From the NCBI GenBank assembly GCA_036399055.1, contig DASWNX010000036.1, forward strand, positions 62,001 through 126,000: a stretch of DNA of 64,000 bases, read 5' to 3'. Position numbers and translations under genes: made by a program. Source of the DNA: Jatrophihabitans sp. (lineage in GTDB: Bacteria > Actinomycetota > Actinomycetes > Mycobacteriales > Jatrophihabitantaceae). This document shows, piece by piece, positions 43,194-52,100 of this stretch. The notes beneath the pieces are model-generated. The model did not search any database, was not told where the DNA came from, and saw only the letters and a program-made list of their open reading frames with translations. The first letter of the stretch is position 1; each line of letters opens with the position of its first letter.

Positions 43194-43721
43194 ATGAAGC
43201 TGAGCGTGGTCACTGTGACGACGATCCTGTGCCTGGGGCTTGCCGGCTGCGGCGGTGACGCCGACCCGGCGTCCGAGGCGGCCTCGGGAATCAGCAGCGT
43301 CGCCTCGTCAGCGGCGCAGAGCGCCACCGGCAGCGCCGGCTCCCAAGTCCCGGCCGAGGCCTCTGAGGCCGCGGCGGCGGCGGAGTCCGAGTGCGGTCAG
43401 AAGACGACGCCACGGCCGGAACTCCTGCGCCAGCTACCCGCCGGCTTTCCGACCGTCACCGGCTGGCAGCCCACCGAGGTCACCGAGCAGGGTCAGACCC
43501 GCGCGGTCAGCGGCGTGTTGCGCGGCGAGGTCGCTGACCTGGTGACCGTCCGCGACAACGCCGCCGATGAGATTGTGACTGAGGGCTATAACCAAACCGG
43601 CTCCGATGAGGAGGTCGGCTACGAGGCCGAGGCCGAGTTCGAAGGGCCCCAGGAGGTAAGCGTCAAGGTCAGGCCGTTATGTCGTGATCATCTGGTCCTC
43701 ACCTACACAGTCCGGCAGTAG
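43194..43721 (+). CDS. Putative secreted lipoprotein
   Basis: 175 residues from the ATG at 43194 (GGAG upstream). Signal peptide with lipobox LGLAGC, a Ser/Ala-rich spacer (about 25-65), then a small domain with two Cys (ESECGQ, RPLCRD) that might form a disulphide. PAGFPTVTGWQPTEVTEQGQ hints at the same kind of fold as the lipoprotein at 41.3 kb (…GIPTSLPMPDGARLSAT…). Function unknown. Confidence 0.75.
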   Translation: MKLSVVTVTTILCLGLAGCGGDADPASEAASGISSVASSAAQSATGSAGSQVPAEASEAAAAAESECGQKTTPRPELLRQLPAGFPTVTGWQPTEVTEQGQTRAVSGVLRGEVADLVTVRDNAADEIVTEGYNQTGSDEEVGYEAEAEFEGPQEVSVKVRPLCRDHLVLTYTVRQ

Positions 43722-43732
43722 CCGCGGCCTTG

Positions 43733-45040
43733 ATGTCCGGCAGCAGCCGCGGTGTCGATGACCGTCGAAGCCGCGGCCTCGATGACCGTCGAAGCCGCCG
43801 CATCAGGGGCCGACGCCGCGCAGGCGTGGTCCTCGCGGCGGTCACCGTGTTGCTGGCGTTGGCCGGTCCCGGCCACGCCGACATCATCGAGCTGCCGCCG
43901 CCGCAGGCCGACCAGCTCGGCGGCGCCGAGCTGTTCCAGGCGCTGGGCGCGTCGCGGGACCAGCTGCCGGGCTACCTGGCGCCCGGCCCGATCAGCAACG
44001 ACGAGGTCGTGGGAGTCGAGGTGTCCGCCGACGGCCGGGTCACTCGGGTCAGCGACGAGCAGCGGCTGCGGATCAGCGGAACCGGCGACTACTTCGTGCG
44101 CATAGCCGGCCCGGCACGTGCCGCGGTAGCCCTGGGTGGCGACGCTCCGGTGCTGAGCTTCGGCGATGTCATCTGGCAGGGCTTCTCCACCGGCAGTCGG
44201 CAGCTGGCGGCCCGGATCGAACTTGACCCCGAGATCGAGTCCCGTCACCTGCCGCTGCGGATGCGCCTGAGCTTCACCGCTGGCGGTCGACCGAGCGCAG
44301 TGGGCCCGGACGCGCTGGTGCCGGGTTCGGGTGTCCTGACGCTCACCCTGGACAACACCAGCCGCCAGCAGGTCAGCCTGCCGACCGGCGCCGACGCCTC
44401 GGCCCGGCAGCTGGCCCCGGCACTGGACCGGCTGCTCGCCCAGGCCCGCGGCGCGAGCGGCAGGCTGCCGACCACCCGCGCCGGCATCCCGTCGCAACTG
44501 CGGGTCACCGCTGGCGCCACCAGGCAGGCTGTGCAGCTGATGCCCCTGCGGCTTCGGGGCACGCTGCGGGTGACCGCCACCGGCCGGCAAGCCTCGGCCG
44601 CGACGGTGAGCGTCGTCCGGATCGACTCGCTGCTGCGGGGCAGCGCGCGATTCGATCTGGCGGTGCGCCAGCCGGGCAAGGTGGCCCTGGAGTTGACCGC
44701 GGCGCCGGCGCTGGACCCCCACAGCCTCACCCCGCCACGCGGGGCGGCCTCGTGGTCGGCATGGGCCGGTTCCGATCCGCCGATCGCCGAGCGCCGGGCG
44801 GCGCTCGATGCCCTGGTGCAGGCCGCGGCGACGGGCTCGCGGGCCTCGGCCTACAGCCCCTATCTCGGATCGCAGTTGGAGCCCCGAGGGCGCACCACGT
44901 TTCGTTACACGCTGGCCACCGCGCGCCCGCTCGCCGTTGAGCCGGCTCGGCTGACCCCCCGCCCGGCGCCCATCGCGGTGGCCATCCTCGGCGTGCTGGC
45001 GTTGTTCTTCTCCGGCGCGGTGCTGTGGCGCAGGTCCTGA
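43733..45040 (+). CDS. Membrane-anchored exported protein of unknown function
   Basis: About 435 residues; ATG at 43733, 11 bp after the previous stop, without a clear ribosome site (a TTG precedes it, and a later GTG near 43827 is possible). A signal/anchor helix (VVLAAVTVLLALAGPGHA) follows an Arg-rich leader encoded by short DNA repeats, then about 340 exported residues of beta-rich character and one C-terminal membrane helix (IAVAILGVLALFFSGAVLW) with WRRS behind it. No recognised domain. Possibly co-transcribed with the lipoprotein before it. Confidence 0.75.
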   Translation: MSGSSRGVDDRRSRGLDDRRSRRIRGRRRAGVVLAAVTVLLALAGPGHADIIELPPPQADQLGGAELFQALGASRDQLPGYLAPGPISNDEVVGVEVSADGRVTRVSDEQRLRISGTGDYFVRIAGPARAAVALGGDAPVLSFGDVIWQGFSTGSRQLAARIELDPEIESRHLPLRMRLSFTAGGRPSAVGPDALVPGSGVLTLTLDNTSRQQVSLPTGADASARQLAPALDRLLAQARGASGRLPTTRAGIPSQLRVTAGATRQAVQLMPLRLRGTLRVTATGRQASAATVSVVRIDSLLRGSARFDLAVRQPGKVALELTAAPALDPHSLTPPRGAASWSAWAGSDPPIAERRAALDALVQAAATGSRASAYSPYLGSQLEPRGRTTFRYTLATARPLAVEPARLTPRPAPIAVAILGVLALFFSGAVLWRRS

Positions 45041-45044
45041 ATGC

Positions 45045-46766
45045 TCAGGACGGGCCGAGCAAGGCAGCCCGCGCCGAGGGATCGGCACGCACCGAGGTCG
45101 CGTCGCCGCTGGCCAGGACCCGCCCGGCGTCGAGAACGGTGATCTGGTCGGCCACCGCCGCGACCAGGCGCAGGTCGTGCTCGACGATCAGGACGGCCGC
45201 TCCGCCGTCGGCCAGGTCTCGCAGCACCCGCTTCAGCACGCCGCGCTCTGCGGCTGTCATCCCTGCGGCCGGCTCGTCGAACAGCAGCACCGACGCCCCA
45301 GTGGCCACCGCGCGAGCCACTTGCAGCAACTGCCGCTCGCCCGTGGTGAGCCGCGCCGGATCGAGGTCGGCAAGGTGGCTCAGCCCCAATGCCTGCAGGG
45401 CGCCCGCGGCCGCGGCGCGAAGCTGGGTCGTCTGCAGCCGCGACCGGGGGGTGCGCAGCAGCTGGCGCAGCACCGCCTGCGGCCAGACGCCGCCGCCGCG
45501 AGCTCCCAGGGCGACCTGCTGCACGGGACTGAGCCCGGCGAGCACAGTGGCCTGCTGGGGTGTGCGCACCACACCGGCGCGCACCCGCGCAGACGCCGAG
45601 CGAGCGCGGTGCGGCGCGCCGCCCAGCCGGACCGAGCCAGCGTCGAGGTCACCGGCCAACACCTCGAGCAAGGTGGACTTGCCACTGCCGTTGGGGCCGA
45701 CCAGCGCGTGCACCTGCCCGCCGCGCAAGGTTAGGCTGACATCGTCCAGCGCGCTCACGCCCTCGTAGGACACGCTCGCGTGGGCGATCTCCAGGCCCAC
45801 CCCCTGCCTGACCGGCTGGGCCGCCGCCGCCGGCGCCGGCGGCCACGGTCGCAACGCCGGGCCAGCCGCAGGCCGGGGCGCAAGCGCCCACACCGCGACC
45901 ACGGCAAGCAGCAGCAGCGCCGTCAGCACGGCCCGCCATGGCGCGCCGGCCTCCGCGCCCGGGCCGGGCAGGGCCAGCGGCCAGCCCGGCGACACCGAGA
46001 GCACCGCCACCCCCAGCACCGGGCCGCACCACTGCGCCGCTGCGCCCAGCGGTGCGCCACCCAACAGCACGCCGCCCAGCAGCACCGCGGCCAGCAGCTC
46101 CAGCGACAGCAGCGGACTGACGTCCGCGGGCGAGATCACTCCGAGCAGCACGGTTGATCCGACACCGGCGACCCCGCCGAGAGCGGCGGTGGCGGTGAGC
46201 ACCGCGCGGCGCCGGGCCGCGACCGCGATCCCCAGCGACGCGGCCAGTTCTGGCGACTCGCGCAGCCCGGCCAGATCCAGGCCGGCCGGGCCCCGGCTCA
46301 GCCGGTACAGGGCTGCCAGGACCAGCAGGCAGGTCCCGGCAGCCAGCCCCAGGTGGACCCGGTCGGTGAGCGTCAGCTGGATCCCTAGAGTCCGCGAGAC
46401 CAGCTCGGCCGGCGCCGCGCGGGTGATTCCCTCATTCCCACCGAAGAGATCGGGAAAGGCGATCAGGGTTCGCTGCGCCAGCCATGCCAGGGTCCAGGTC
46501 GCCAGCGCGAAGTAACCGGCGTCCAGGCCAGCTGTGGCCCGGGCGGTGAGATAACCGGCGGCGGCGGCCAGCGACACCGCCAGCCCGGCCGCGACGCCCA
46601 GCGGCAGCCCGGCGCCGCCAGGGCCCAGCAGCATCACCCCGTAGCCGCCCACTGCCACGAACGCGCTCTGCCCGAGCATCGGCGCTCCGGCGTAGCGCAC
46701 CGACAGGGCCAGGCCCAGTGCCGCGACCAGCAGCCACAGCGACTGGGCCAGCCCGACGGCGCTCAC
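45045..46766 (-). CDS. LivM permease fused to LivG ATPase
   Basis: 573 residues from a GTG at 46766 that overlaps the LivH stop (GTGA). Residues 1-330 form about nine membrane helices of the LivM family; after a Pro/Ala-rich linker comes an ABC ATPase (about 345-573) with Walker A GPNGSGKST, signature LTTGERQLLQVARA, Walker B VLLFDEPAAGM and a switch His in IVEHDLR. Fusion of permease and ATPase is an uncommon but known arrangement. A second ATPase (LivF) is not encoded in the window. Confidence 0.9.
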   Translation of the reverse strand: MSAVGLAQSLWLLVAALGLALSVRYAGAPMLGQSAFVAVGGYGVMLLGPGGAGLPLGVAAGLAVSLAAAAGYLTARATAGLDAGYFALATWTLAWLAQRTLIAFPDLFGGNEGITRAAPAELVSRTLGIQLTLTDRVHLGLAAGTCLLVLAALYRLSRGPAGLDLAGLRESPELAASLGIAVAARRRAVLTATAALGGVAGVGSTVLLGVISPADVSPLLSLELLAAVLLGGVLLGGAPLGAAAQWCGPVLGVAVLSVSPGWPLALPGPGAEAGAPWRAVLTALLLLAVVAVWALAPRPAAGPALRPWPPAPAAAAQPVRQGVGLEIAHASVSYEGVSALDDVSLTLRGGQVHALVGPNGSGKSTLLEVLAGDLDAGSVRLGGAPHRARSASARVRAGVVRTPQQATVLAGLSPVQQVALGARGGGVWPQAVLRQLLRTPRSRLQTTQLRAAAAGALQALGLSHLADLDPARLTTGERQLLQVARAVATGASVLLFDEPAAGMTAAERGVLKRVLRDLADGGAAVLIVEHDLRLVAAVADQITVLDAGRVLASGDATSVRADPSARAALLGPS

Positions 46767-47752
46767 CCGCCGGCTGCCGAGGGCGCTCGGGCGGCCGAGG
46801 ACGTTCTGGCTGATGACAGCGCGTGGGCTCGCCCGGACGGCGGCCGCACCATCAGCACGGCCAGCAGCAGGACCAGGGGCGCCAGGTCGTAGAAGGCCGT
46901 GCCGAAGGCGTAGCCGGCCAGCGCCTGAACGGTTCCCACCGCCAGCCCGCCGGCCAAGGCGCCACGCGAGGACCCGACCCCCCCGAGCACTGCCGCGGCT
47001 GCGGCGTGCAACCCCAGCAAGGCCCCGTCCTCGACCGACAGCGCGCGGCCCGGCGCGGCCAGCACACCGGCCAGTCCGGCCAGCAGGCCGGCCACCAGAA
47101 AGGCTCCGAACACCACCCGCCGGGCAGACACGCCGCACAGCGCGGCGCCGACCTGGTCATCGGCGACTGCCCGCAACGACATGCCGAACCGCGACCGGAC
47201 CAGCGTCGCGTCAACCAGCAGGCCCACCGCCAGGCCGAGGGCCAGCACGCAGACGGCGCGGACTGTGACCGTGCTGCCGCCCGGCAACCGCAGCAGTCCG
47301 CCGGGCGTCAGCGCGTCGATGCGAAACGGGTCGGGCAGCGCATAGGCCTGTTGCGGAAGGAGGAAGCCGAGCACCGCGCGCAGCAGCAGGCCGGCGGCCA
47401 GGCCGCCGGCGATCCAACTCAACGGGCTGAGCCGGCGGCGGCCGCCGTCCGGGCCTGCCAGGTTTCCCAGCACCGCCAGCCCGGCGACCAGGCCCGAGAG
47501 CAGCACGCCGGCGACCAGGCTCAGCAGCACCAGCGTGATCGACGGCAAGACGGTCAGCCGCGCGGCGGTGGGGGTGTGCCCGACGACGGCGAGGACGGCG
47601 ATGAAGATCGCGCCGACCGCGATGTCACCGTGCGCGAACGGCAGGACACGAGCCGTGCCGGCGACCAGTGAGAACCCGAGCGCCACCAGGCCCAGCACGG
47701 CGCCCTGCGCCAGGCCGGCCAGCACAACCTGCAGCAGGACGCCGGAGATCAT
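46763..47752 (-). CDS. Branched-chain amino acid ABC transporter permease (LivH-like)
   Basis: 329 residues from an ATG at 47752; no good ribosome site, but upstream in-frame starts would add a non-hydrophobic Arg/Pro-rich leader. Eight to nine hydrophobic helices, with the LivH signatures LVALGFSLVAGTARVLPFAHGD and SLRAVADDQVGAALCGVSARRV, the cytoplasmic EAA-like loop. Translationally coupled to the LivM-LivG fusion. Confidence 0.88.
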   Translation of the reverse strand: MISGVLLQVVLAGLAQGAVLGLVALGFSLVAGTARVLPFAHGDIAVGAIFIAVLAVVGHTPTAARLTVLPSITLVLLSLVAGVLLSGLVAGLAVLGNLAGPDGGRRRLSPLSWIAGGLAAGLLLRAVLGFLLPQQAYALPDPFRIDALTPGGLLRLPGGSTVTVRAVCVLALGLAVGLLVDATLVRSRFGMSLRAVADDQVGAALCGVSARRVVFGAFLVAGLLAGLAGVLAAPGRALSVEDGALLGLHAAAAAVLGGVGSSRGALAGGLAVGTVQALAGYAFGTAFYDLAPLVLLLAVLMVRPPSGRAHALSSARTSSAARAPSAAGG

Positions 47753-48436
47753 GGCGTCAAAGTACAGCCCAGCGCTGAGCGACCGCGGCTCGTGCCACAC
47801 GTCTTCGCCTGGATGAGGCGTCGTGGCGGCGCCCGTCGCACTCGCTGTCGAGGTCTGCCGGCCGTTTCCCGGCAGCCTCGCCGACCGCCACCGCCGAGGC
47901 CATCGTGCTGGTCGCCCTCGATGTCGGCCCGCGCCCAGCCCGTTCACCGGCCCTGCTGGCGCGGACACCGTCGACGTCCTGCCAGTGAGCGGCACACCAC
48001 TGTTTACCTTGTTACGATGTATTTGGTGAACAGCTGCTCACCGATCGTGGCGGCTGGCGGAAATTTTCCACTCGCAGGTGAGTTTGGCCATCCCTGACTC
48101 GACATCGCCGCTGGTCAAGCAGCGAGGCCCCCGCCTGCCCGTGACGAGCGCAGCAGCTCGTCGCGAGAGAAGCGCAAGTCATTGTCACGGCGACTTCTGC
48201 TGCGCGCTTTCTTTTAGCGCGGTCCAGGAGTGCGCTCATCACACGTGGGGGTGGAAGCGATTCCGCCTCAGCGCCTCGACCCTGAGGTAGCCGTGCTGAG
48301 CTTGTATAACGATTATCCGGATAGCCCGCAGGGCAATTGACAGGGTCTTTTCGGTCTGTCATCTTGCCAGAACGGGTTTCCCAGCCGACCAGCGCTGGAT
48401 GTGTCCGGATCAGCCTTGAGGTGAGCGGGGGCCGCC
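47753..48436. other. Gene-free region before the RND operon
   Basis: No credible coding frame on either strand. The left part is GC-rich, the middle (about 48000-48060) and 48300-48345 are AT-richer and probably contain the promoter of the RND operon. One long-spaced inverted repeat lies at 48000-48033 (listed separately). Confidence 0.55.
48000..48033. promoter_or_regulatory. Inverted repeat, possible operator of the RND operon
   Basis: CTGTTTACC (48000-48008) and GGTGAACAG (48025-48033) are inverted arms with one mismatch, 16 bp apart, around TTGTTACGATGTATTT. The length and style are those of a TetR- or MarR-type operator. It lies 400 bp before the first RND gene. No matching regulator gene adjoins it. 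Confidence 0.4.
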
Positions 48437-51400
48437 TTGTCTAGATGGTTAGTTGGGCGAAGCATGTCGTTTCGGCTGGTCGTCGTCCTGCTCGCAGCGA
48501 GCATCATGTCCTTCGGCTTCGTCCTGTCACGCGATGCGCAGGTGGAAGTGCTGCCCGAGTTCAAGGCGCCCTACGTCGAGGTGCAAACCGAGGCTCTGGG
48601 GCTGTCCGCCGTCGAGGTCGAGCAGTTGATCACCTCGCCCATGGAGGCCGACCTCCTCAACGGAGTCGCCTTCCTCGACGAGATCCGATCCATGTCGGTA
48701 CCTGGCCTGTCCTCGATAGAGCTGTACTTCGAAGAGGGAACCGACGTGTTGCGTGCCCGGCAGATGGTGCAGGAGCGCCTCACCGAGGCCAGAGCGCTTC
48801 CCAACGTCTCCAAGGCCCCCGTCATGATCCAGCCGCTGTCCTCCACCGGCCGCGCCATGATGATCGGACTGTCCTCTCAAGACGTGTCGCTGATTGACCT
48901 TTCGGTGCTGGCCCGTTGGAAGATCAAGCCGAAATTGATGGGCGTTCCAGGCGTTGCCAATGTCGCCATCTGGGGCCAACGCGAACGGCAGCTGCAGGTC
49001 CAGGTCGACCCGCAGCGACTATCGGACCGCGGCGTGACTCTCAGTCAGGTGATCAGGACCACGGCGAACTCGTTGTGGGTGTCGCCGTTGAGCTTCGTCG
49101 AGGCCTCGACTCCCGGAACCGGCGGGTTCATCGACACACCCCAGCAGCGGCTGGGGATTCAGCACGTGCTTCCCATCACCACGCCGGCTGACCTGTCGAG
49201 GGTGAGCCTGGAGGGGAGGCAGGGCAGCGCCGGCAGGACTCTGGGCGAGGTCGTCGCGGTGACCGAGGACCACCAGCCACTGATCGGTGACGCTCTGTCC
49301 GGCGATGACCCGCAGTTGCTGTTGGTCATCGAGAAATTCCCCGGCGCGAGCACCCTGACAGTCACCCGGGACGTCGAGAAAGCCATGCAGAGCCTGGCTC
49401 CTGGCCTTCGCGGCATCGTGGTCGACACCCAGGTGTACCGCCCTGCGACGTTCCTGGAGAACGCGCTGGACAACCTCGGCATCGCAGCGCTTCTCGGGCT
49501 GCTGCTCATGATCATCGTGATCGGCGCGCTGTCATCGTCCTGGCGGCTCGCGTTGATCAGCGTGGCGACGATCCTGGTGTCGTTGACCGCGGCCTTGACG
49601 GTGCTGCAGCTGCGAGGGACGACGTTCAACACGATGATCCTGGCCGGGCTGGTGATCGCCCTCGGCGTGATAATCGATGACGCCGTCACCGAGGCGGACA
49701 ACACAAGACGTGCCCTACAGCACCGCGGCGCCAGCCCTGACGGGGACGGGCAGTCCCCCGCCGACGCTGTGGCCGCATCAGTCGCGCGGCTGCGAAGCCC
49801 GCTGCTGTTCGCCACCCTCGTGCTCATCGTCGCGGCCCTGCCGCTGCTGCTGCTCAAGGGAGTCACCGACTCGATCTTCTCCCCGTTCGTGATGTCCTAC
49901 GTGCTCGCGGTCCTGGCATCGCTGGTCGTCGCGCTGACGCTCACGCCGGCACTGGCCATCTACCTCCTGCGAGCGGGCCAGACCGACAACCGCGACCGTC
50001 CGATCGTGCGCTGGCTCAGGACCGGTCATCGCAGGGCCCTGCCGCGTCTTGTGCACCGGCCGGTGCTGGCCTACGCGGGCCTCGGCGTTCTGCTGCTCAT
50101 CGGGCTCGCCTTCGTGCCCGGGCTCGGCGGAGACTCGACCATGCCCGCCCGGCAGGACCGTGACCTGCTGGTGCGGTGGGACGCCGCGCCGGGCACCTCG
50201 CTACCGGCCATGCGCGAGCAGGCCGCCGCGCTGACCCGCGACCTGCGTGCCATCGACGGCGTCCGCAGCGTGGGCGCGCACGTGGGACGCGCGGTCACCT
50301 CAGACCAGGTGGTGGGTGTCAATTCCGGAGAGCTGTGGGTGAGCCTGAAGCCAGAGGCGGCCTATGACCGCGCCGTCCGGGACGTGCAGCGCCTGGTCAA
50401 GGACCGAGCCGGACCGCAAGTCTCAGCGATCGGCTACCCCGAGCAGCGAATGCTGGACCTCGGGCCCACCAACGACCCTCCGATCGTGGTGCGCGTGTAC
50501 GGCACGGATCTGGAGCTGCTGCGCCAGCAGGGCGAGGACGTGCGCCAGAGGCTCACCGCTGTCAGAGGAACCGTCCAACCTCAGCTCAGGATGGCGCCGG
50601 TGGAGCAGACCGTTCAGATCGAGGTCGACCTCGCGCGGGCACAGCAGCACGGCCTCAAACCCGGTGACGTGCGCCGCGCGGCCGCGACCCTGATCGCCGG
50701 GATCCAGGTCGGAAGCCTGTTCGAGGAGCAGAAGGTGTTCGACGTGATCGTGGTGGGCACGCCGGCCACCCGCGAGAACCTGAGCGACGTCCAGAACCTG
50801 CTCATCGACACTCCGGGCGGCAAGCACGTGCGGCTGCGGCAGGTCGCCGACGTGCGGGTCACGCCGTCGCCGAACGTGCTGCGCCACGACTCGGTGTCCC
50901 GCTACGTCGACGTGGTGGCCGACGTGCGCGGCCGGGACGTCGACGAGGTCACCGACGAGGTACGCGCGGCCCTGGCGACGTTGGAGCTGCCGGTCAGCTA
51001 CCACGCCGAACTGCGTGGCGACTACGCCGAACGGCAGGACGCGCAGGTGCGGCTCGGCCTGCTGGGCCTGGCCACGGCGCTGCTGATCTTCCTGCTCCTG
51101 CAGGCCGCGTTCGCGAGCTGGCGCCTTGCGACCCTGATGTCGGTGGCTCTGCTCGCGGCGCTGGTGGGCGGGGTCGCCGTCGCCCGGCTGGACCAGGGCG
51201 CGCTCTCGCGCACCACGTTGCTGGCGTTGCTCACGGTTGTGGGCATCACTGCCAGGCAGGGCATCGTGCTCATCCGGCAGTGGGAGGAACTCGACCGCGC
51301 GGCGAACGGCCGGCCTGACCCGGCGGCTGTCTCTGCCACGGCCCACGAGCGACTGGCGCCCATCGTGACCACCGCGCTGGCAGTGGCCGCAGCCGTGACG

Positions 51401-51643
51401 CCCTTGCTGTTCCTGGGCGCCGTCGCCGGCCAGGAGCTCATCAGGCCGATCGCCGCGGTGATTCTCGGCGGGCTTGTGACCTCGGTCCTGGTGCTGCTGT
51501 TCCTCCTCCCGCCGCTCTACCTGCGCCACGCCCCGGCACGGCGACCGGACGTGCCCGCGCCGCAGAGAACCGGGCCTGTGCCGTTCGACGGTAGTGACTC
51601 CAGCAACGGCTCAAGCCCGAGACTGACCCATGTCGCGCCGTAG
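48437..51643 (+). CDS. RND-family efflux transporter (first of two)
   Basis: 1068 residues; TTG at 48437 chosen because it aligns with the start of the second pump (SRWLVGRSMSFRLVV against MRWVVSSSLRFRFLA); ATG at 48464 is an alternative. Two repeats of six membrane helices with large extracytoplasmic loops: VEVLPEFKAPYVEVQTEA after helix 1, MIQPLSS porter segment, and the helix-4 proton relay IDDAV with the Asp pair. The family (AcrB/CusA/CzcA) normally works with an adaptor and outer-membrane channel; in an actinobacterium it must act in another envelope setting. It overlaps the adaptor gene by 14 bp. Confidence 0.92.
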   Translation: MSRWLVGRSMSFRLVVVLLAASIMSFGFVLSRDAQVEVLPEFKAPYVEVQTEALGLSAVEVEQLITSPMEADLLNGVAFLDEIRSMSVPGLSSIELYFEEGTDVLRARQMVQERLTEARALPNVSKAPVMIQPLSSTGRAMMIGLSSQDVSLIDLSVLARWKIKPKLMGVPGVANVAIWGQRERQLQVQVDPQRLSDRGVTLSQVIRTTANSLWVSPLSFVEASTPGTGGFIDTPQQRLGIQHVLPITTPADLSRVSLEGRQGSAGRTLGEVVAVTEDHQPLIGDALSGDDPQLLLVIEKFPGASTLTVTRDVEKAMQSLAPGLRGIVVDTQVYRPATFLENALDNLGIAALLGLLLMIIVIGALSSSWRLALISVATILVSLTAALTVLQLRGTTFNTMILAGLVIALGVIIDDAVTEADNTRRALQHRGASPDGDGQSPADAVAASVARLRSPLLFATLVLIVAALPLLLLKGVTDSIFSPFVMSYVLAVLASLVVALTLTPALAIYLLRAGQTDNRDRPIVRWLRTGHRRALPRLVHRPVLAYAGLGVLLLIGLAFVPGLGGDSTMPARQDRDLLVRWDAAPGTSLPAMREQAAALTRDLRAIDGVRSVGAHVGRAVTSDQVVGVNSGELWVSLKPEAAYDRAVRDVQRLVKDRAGPQVSAIGYPEQRMLDLGPTNDPPIVVRVYGTDLELLRQQGEDVRQRLTAVRGTVQPQLRMAPVEQTVQIEVDLARAQQHGLKPGDVRRAAATLIAGIQVGSLFEEQKVFDVIVVGTPATRENLSDVQNLLIDTPGGKHVRLRQVADVRVTPSPNVLRHDSVSRYVDVVADVRGRDVDEVTDEVRAALATLELPVSYHAELRGDYAERQDAQVRLGLLGLATALLIFLLLQAAFASWRLATLMSVALLAALVGGVAVARLDQGALSRTTLLALLTVVGITARQGIVLIRQWEELDRAANGRPDPAAVSATAHERLAPIVTTALAVAAAVTPLLFLGAVAGQELIRPIAAVILGGLVTSVLVLLFLLPPLYLRHAPARRPDVPAPQRTGPVPFDGSDSSNGSSPRLTHVAP

Positions 51644-52082
51644 GGCGTGTGTCGCCGTCGCCGTGATGGCCTGCCTGAGCCTGTCCGGGTGCAGGCAGGC
51701 AGCCGAGGACGACGAGGACTCCGCCCCCAAGCCCGTGAAGGTCGAGAAGGCCGCCGGCCAGCCCACGAAACTGACGTTGACCGAGCGAGCCGTCGAGCGG
51801 CTGGGATTGACAACCGCCACGGTCACCAAGGCCACGCTGAAATCCAGCCGGCCCGGCGCGGCGACGGGGATCGCGATCCCCTACACGGCCCTGCTCTTCG
51901 ACAAGAAGGGAAAGGCCGCGGCCTACCTGGTCGTCGGGCCGCGGGTCTTCACCCGGTCTCCGGTGGTCGTCGACCACTACGACGGTGACCTCGCGGTGCT
52001 GGCCTCGGGCCCGCCTGTCGGCGCCAGCGTGGTGACGGCCGGATCGGCCGAACTCTCCGGCGCTGAAGCCGGTCTCAGCTGA
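51630..52082 (+). CDS. Miniature periplasmic-adaptor-like lipoprotein
   Basis: 150 residues. Lipoprotein signal (LSLSGC) and, after a short linker, a segment that looks like only the membrane-proximal and beta-barrel part of a membrane fusion protein: IPYTALLFDKKGKAAAYLVVG, VFTRSPVVVDHYDGDLAVL, GPPVGASVVTAGSAEL. The coiled-coil hairpin and lipoyl parts of normal adaptors (usually about 350-400 residues) are absent. It sits between two RND pumps in one operon and probably contacts both or one of them. The small size fits an envelope without a TolC partner (inference). Confidence 0.8.
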   Translation: MSRRRACVAVAVMACLSLSGCRQAAEDDEDSAPKPVKVEKAAGQPTKLTLTERAVERLGLTTATVTKATLKSSRPGAATGIAIPYTALLFDKKGKAAAYLVVGPRVFTRSPVVVDHYDGDLAVLASGPPVGASVVTAGSAELSGAEAGLS

Positions 52083-52100
52083 GTCGAGAGGGATCACACC

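Noticed and set aside
48012..48362. Open frame of 116 codons in the gap before the RND operon
   Set aside because: Composition unlike genes of this genome, no ribosome site, no similarity recognised.
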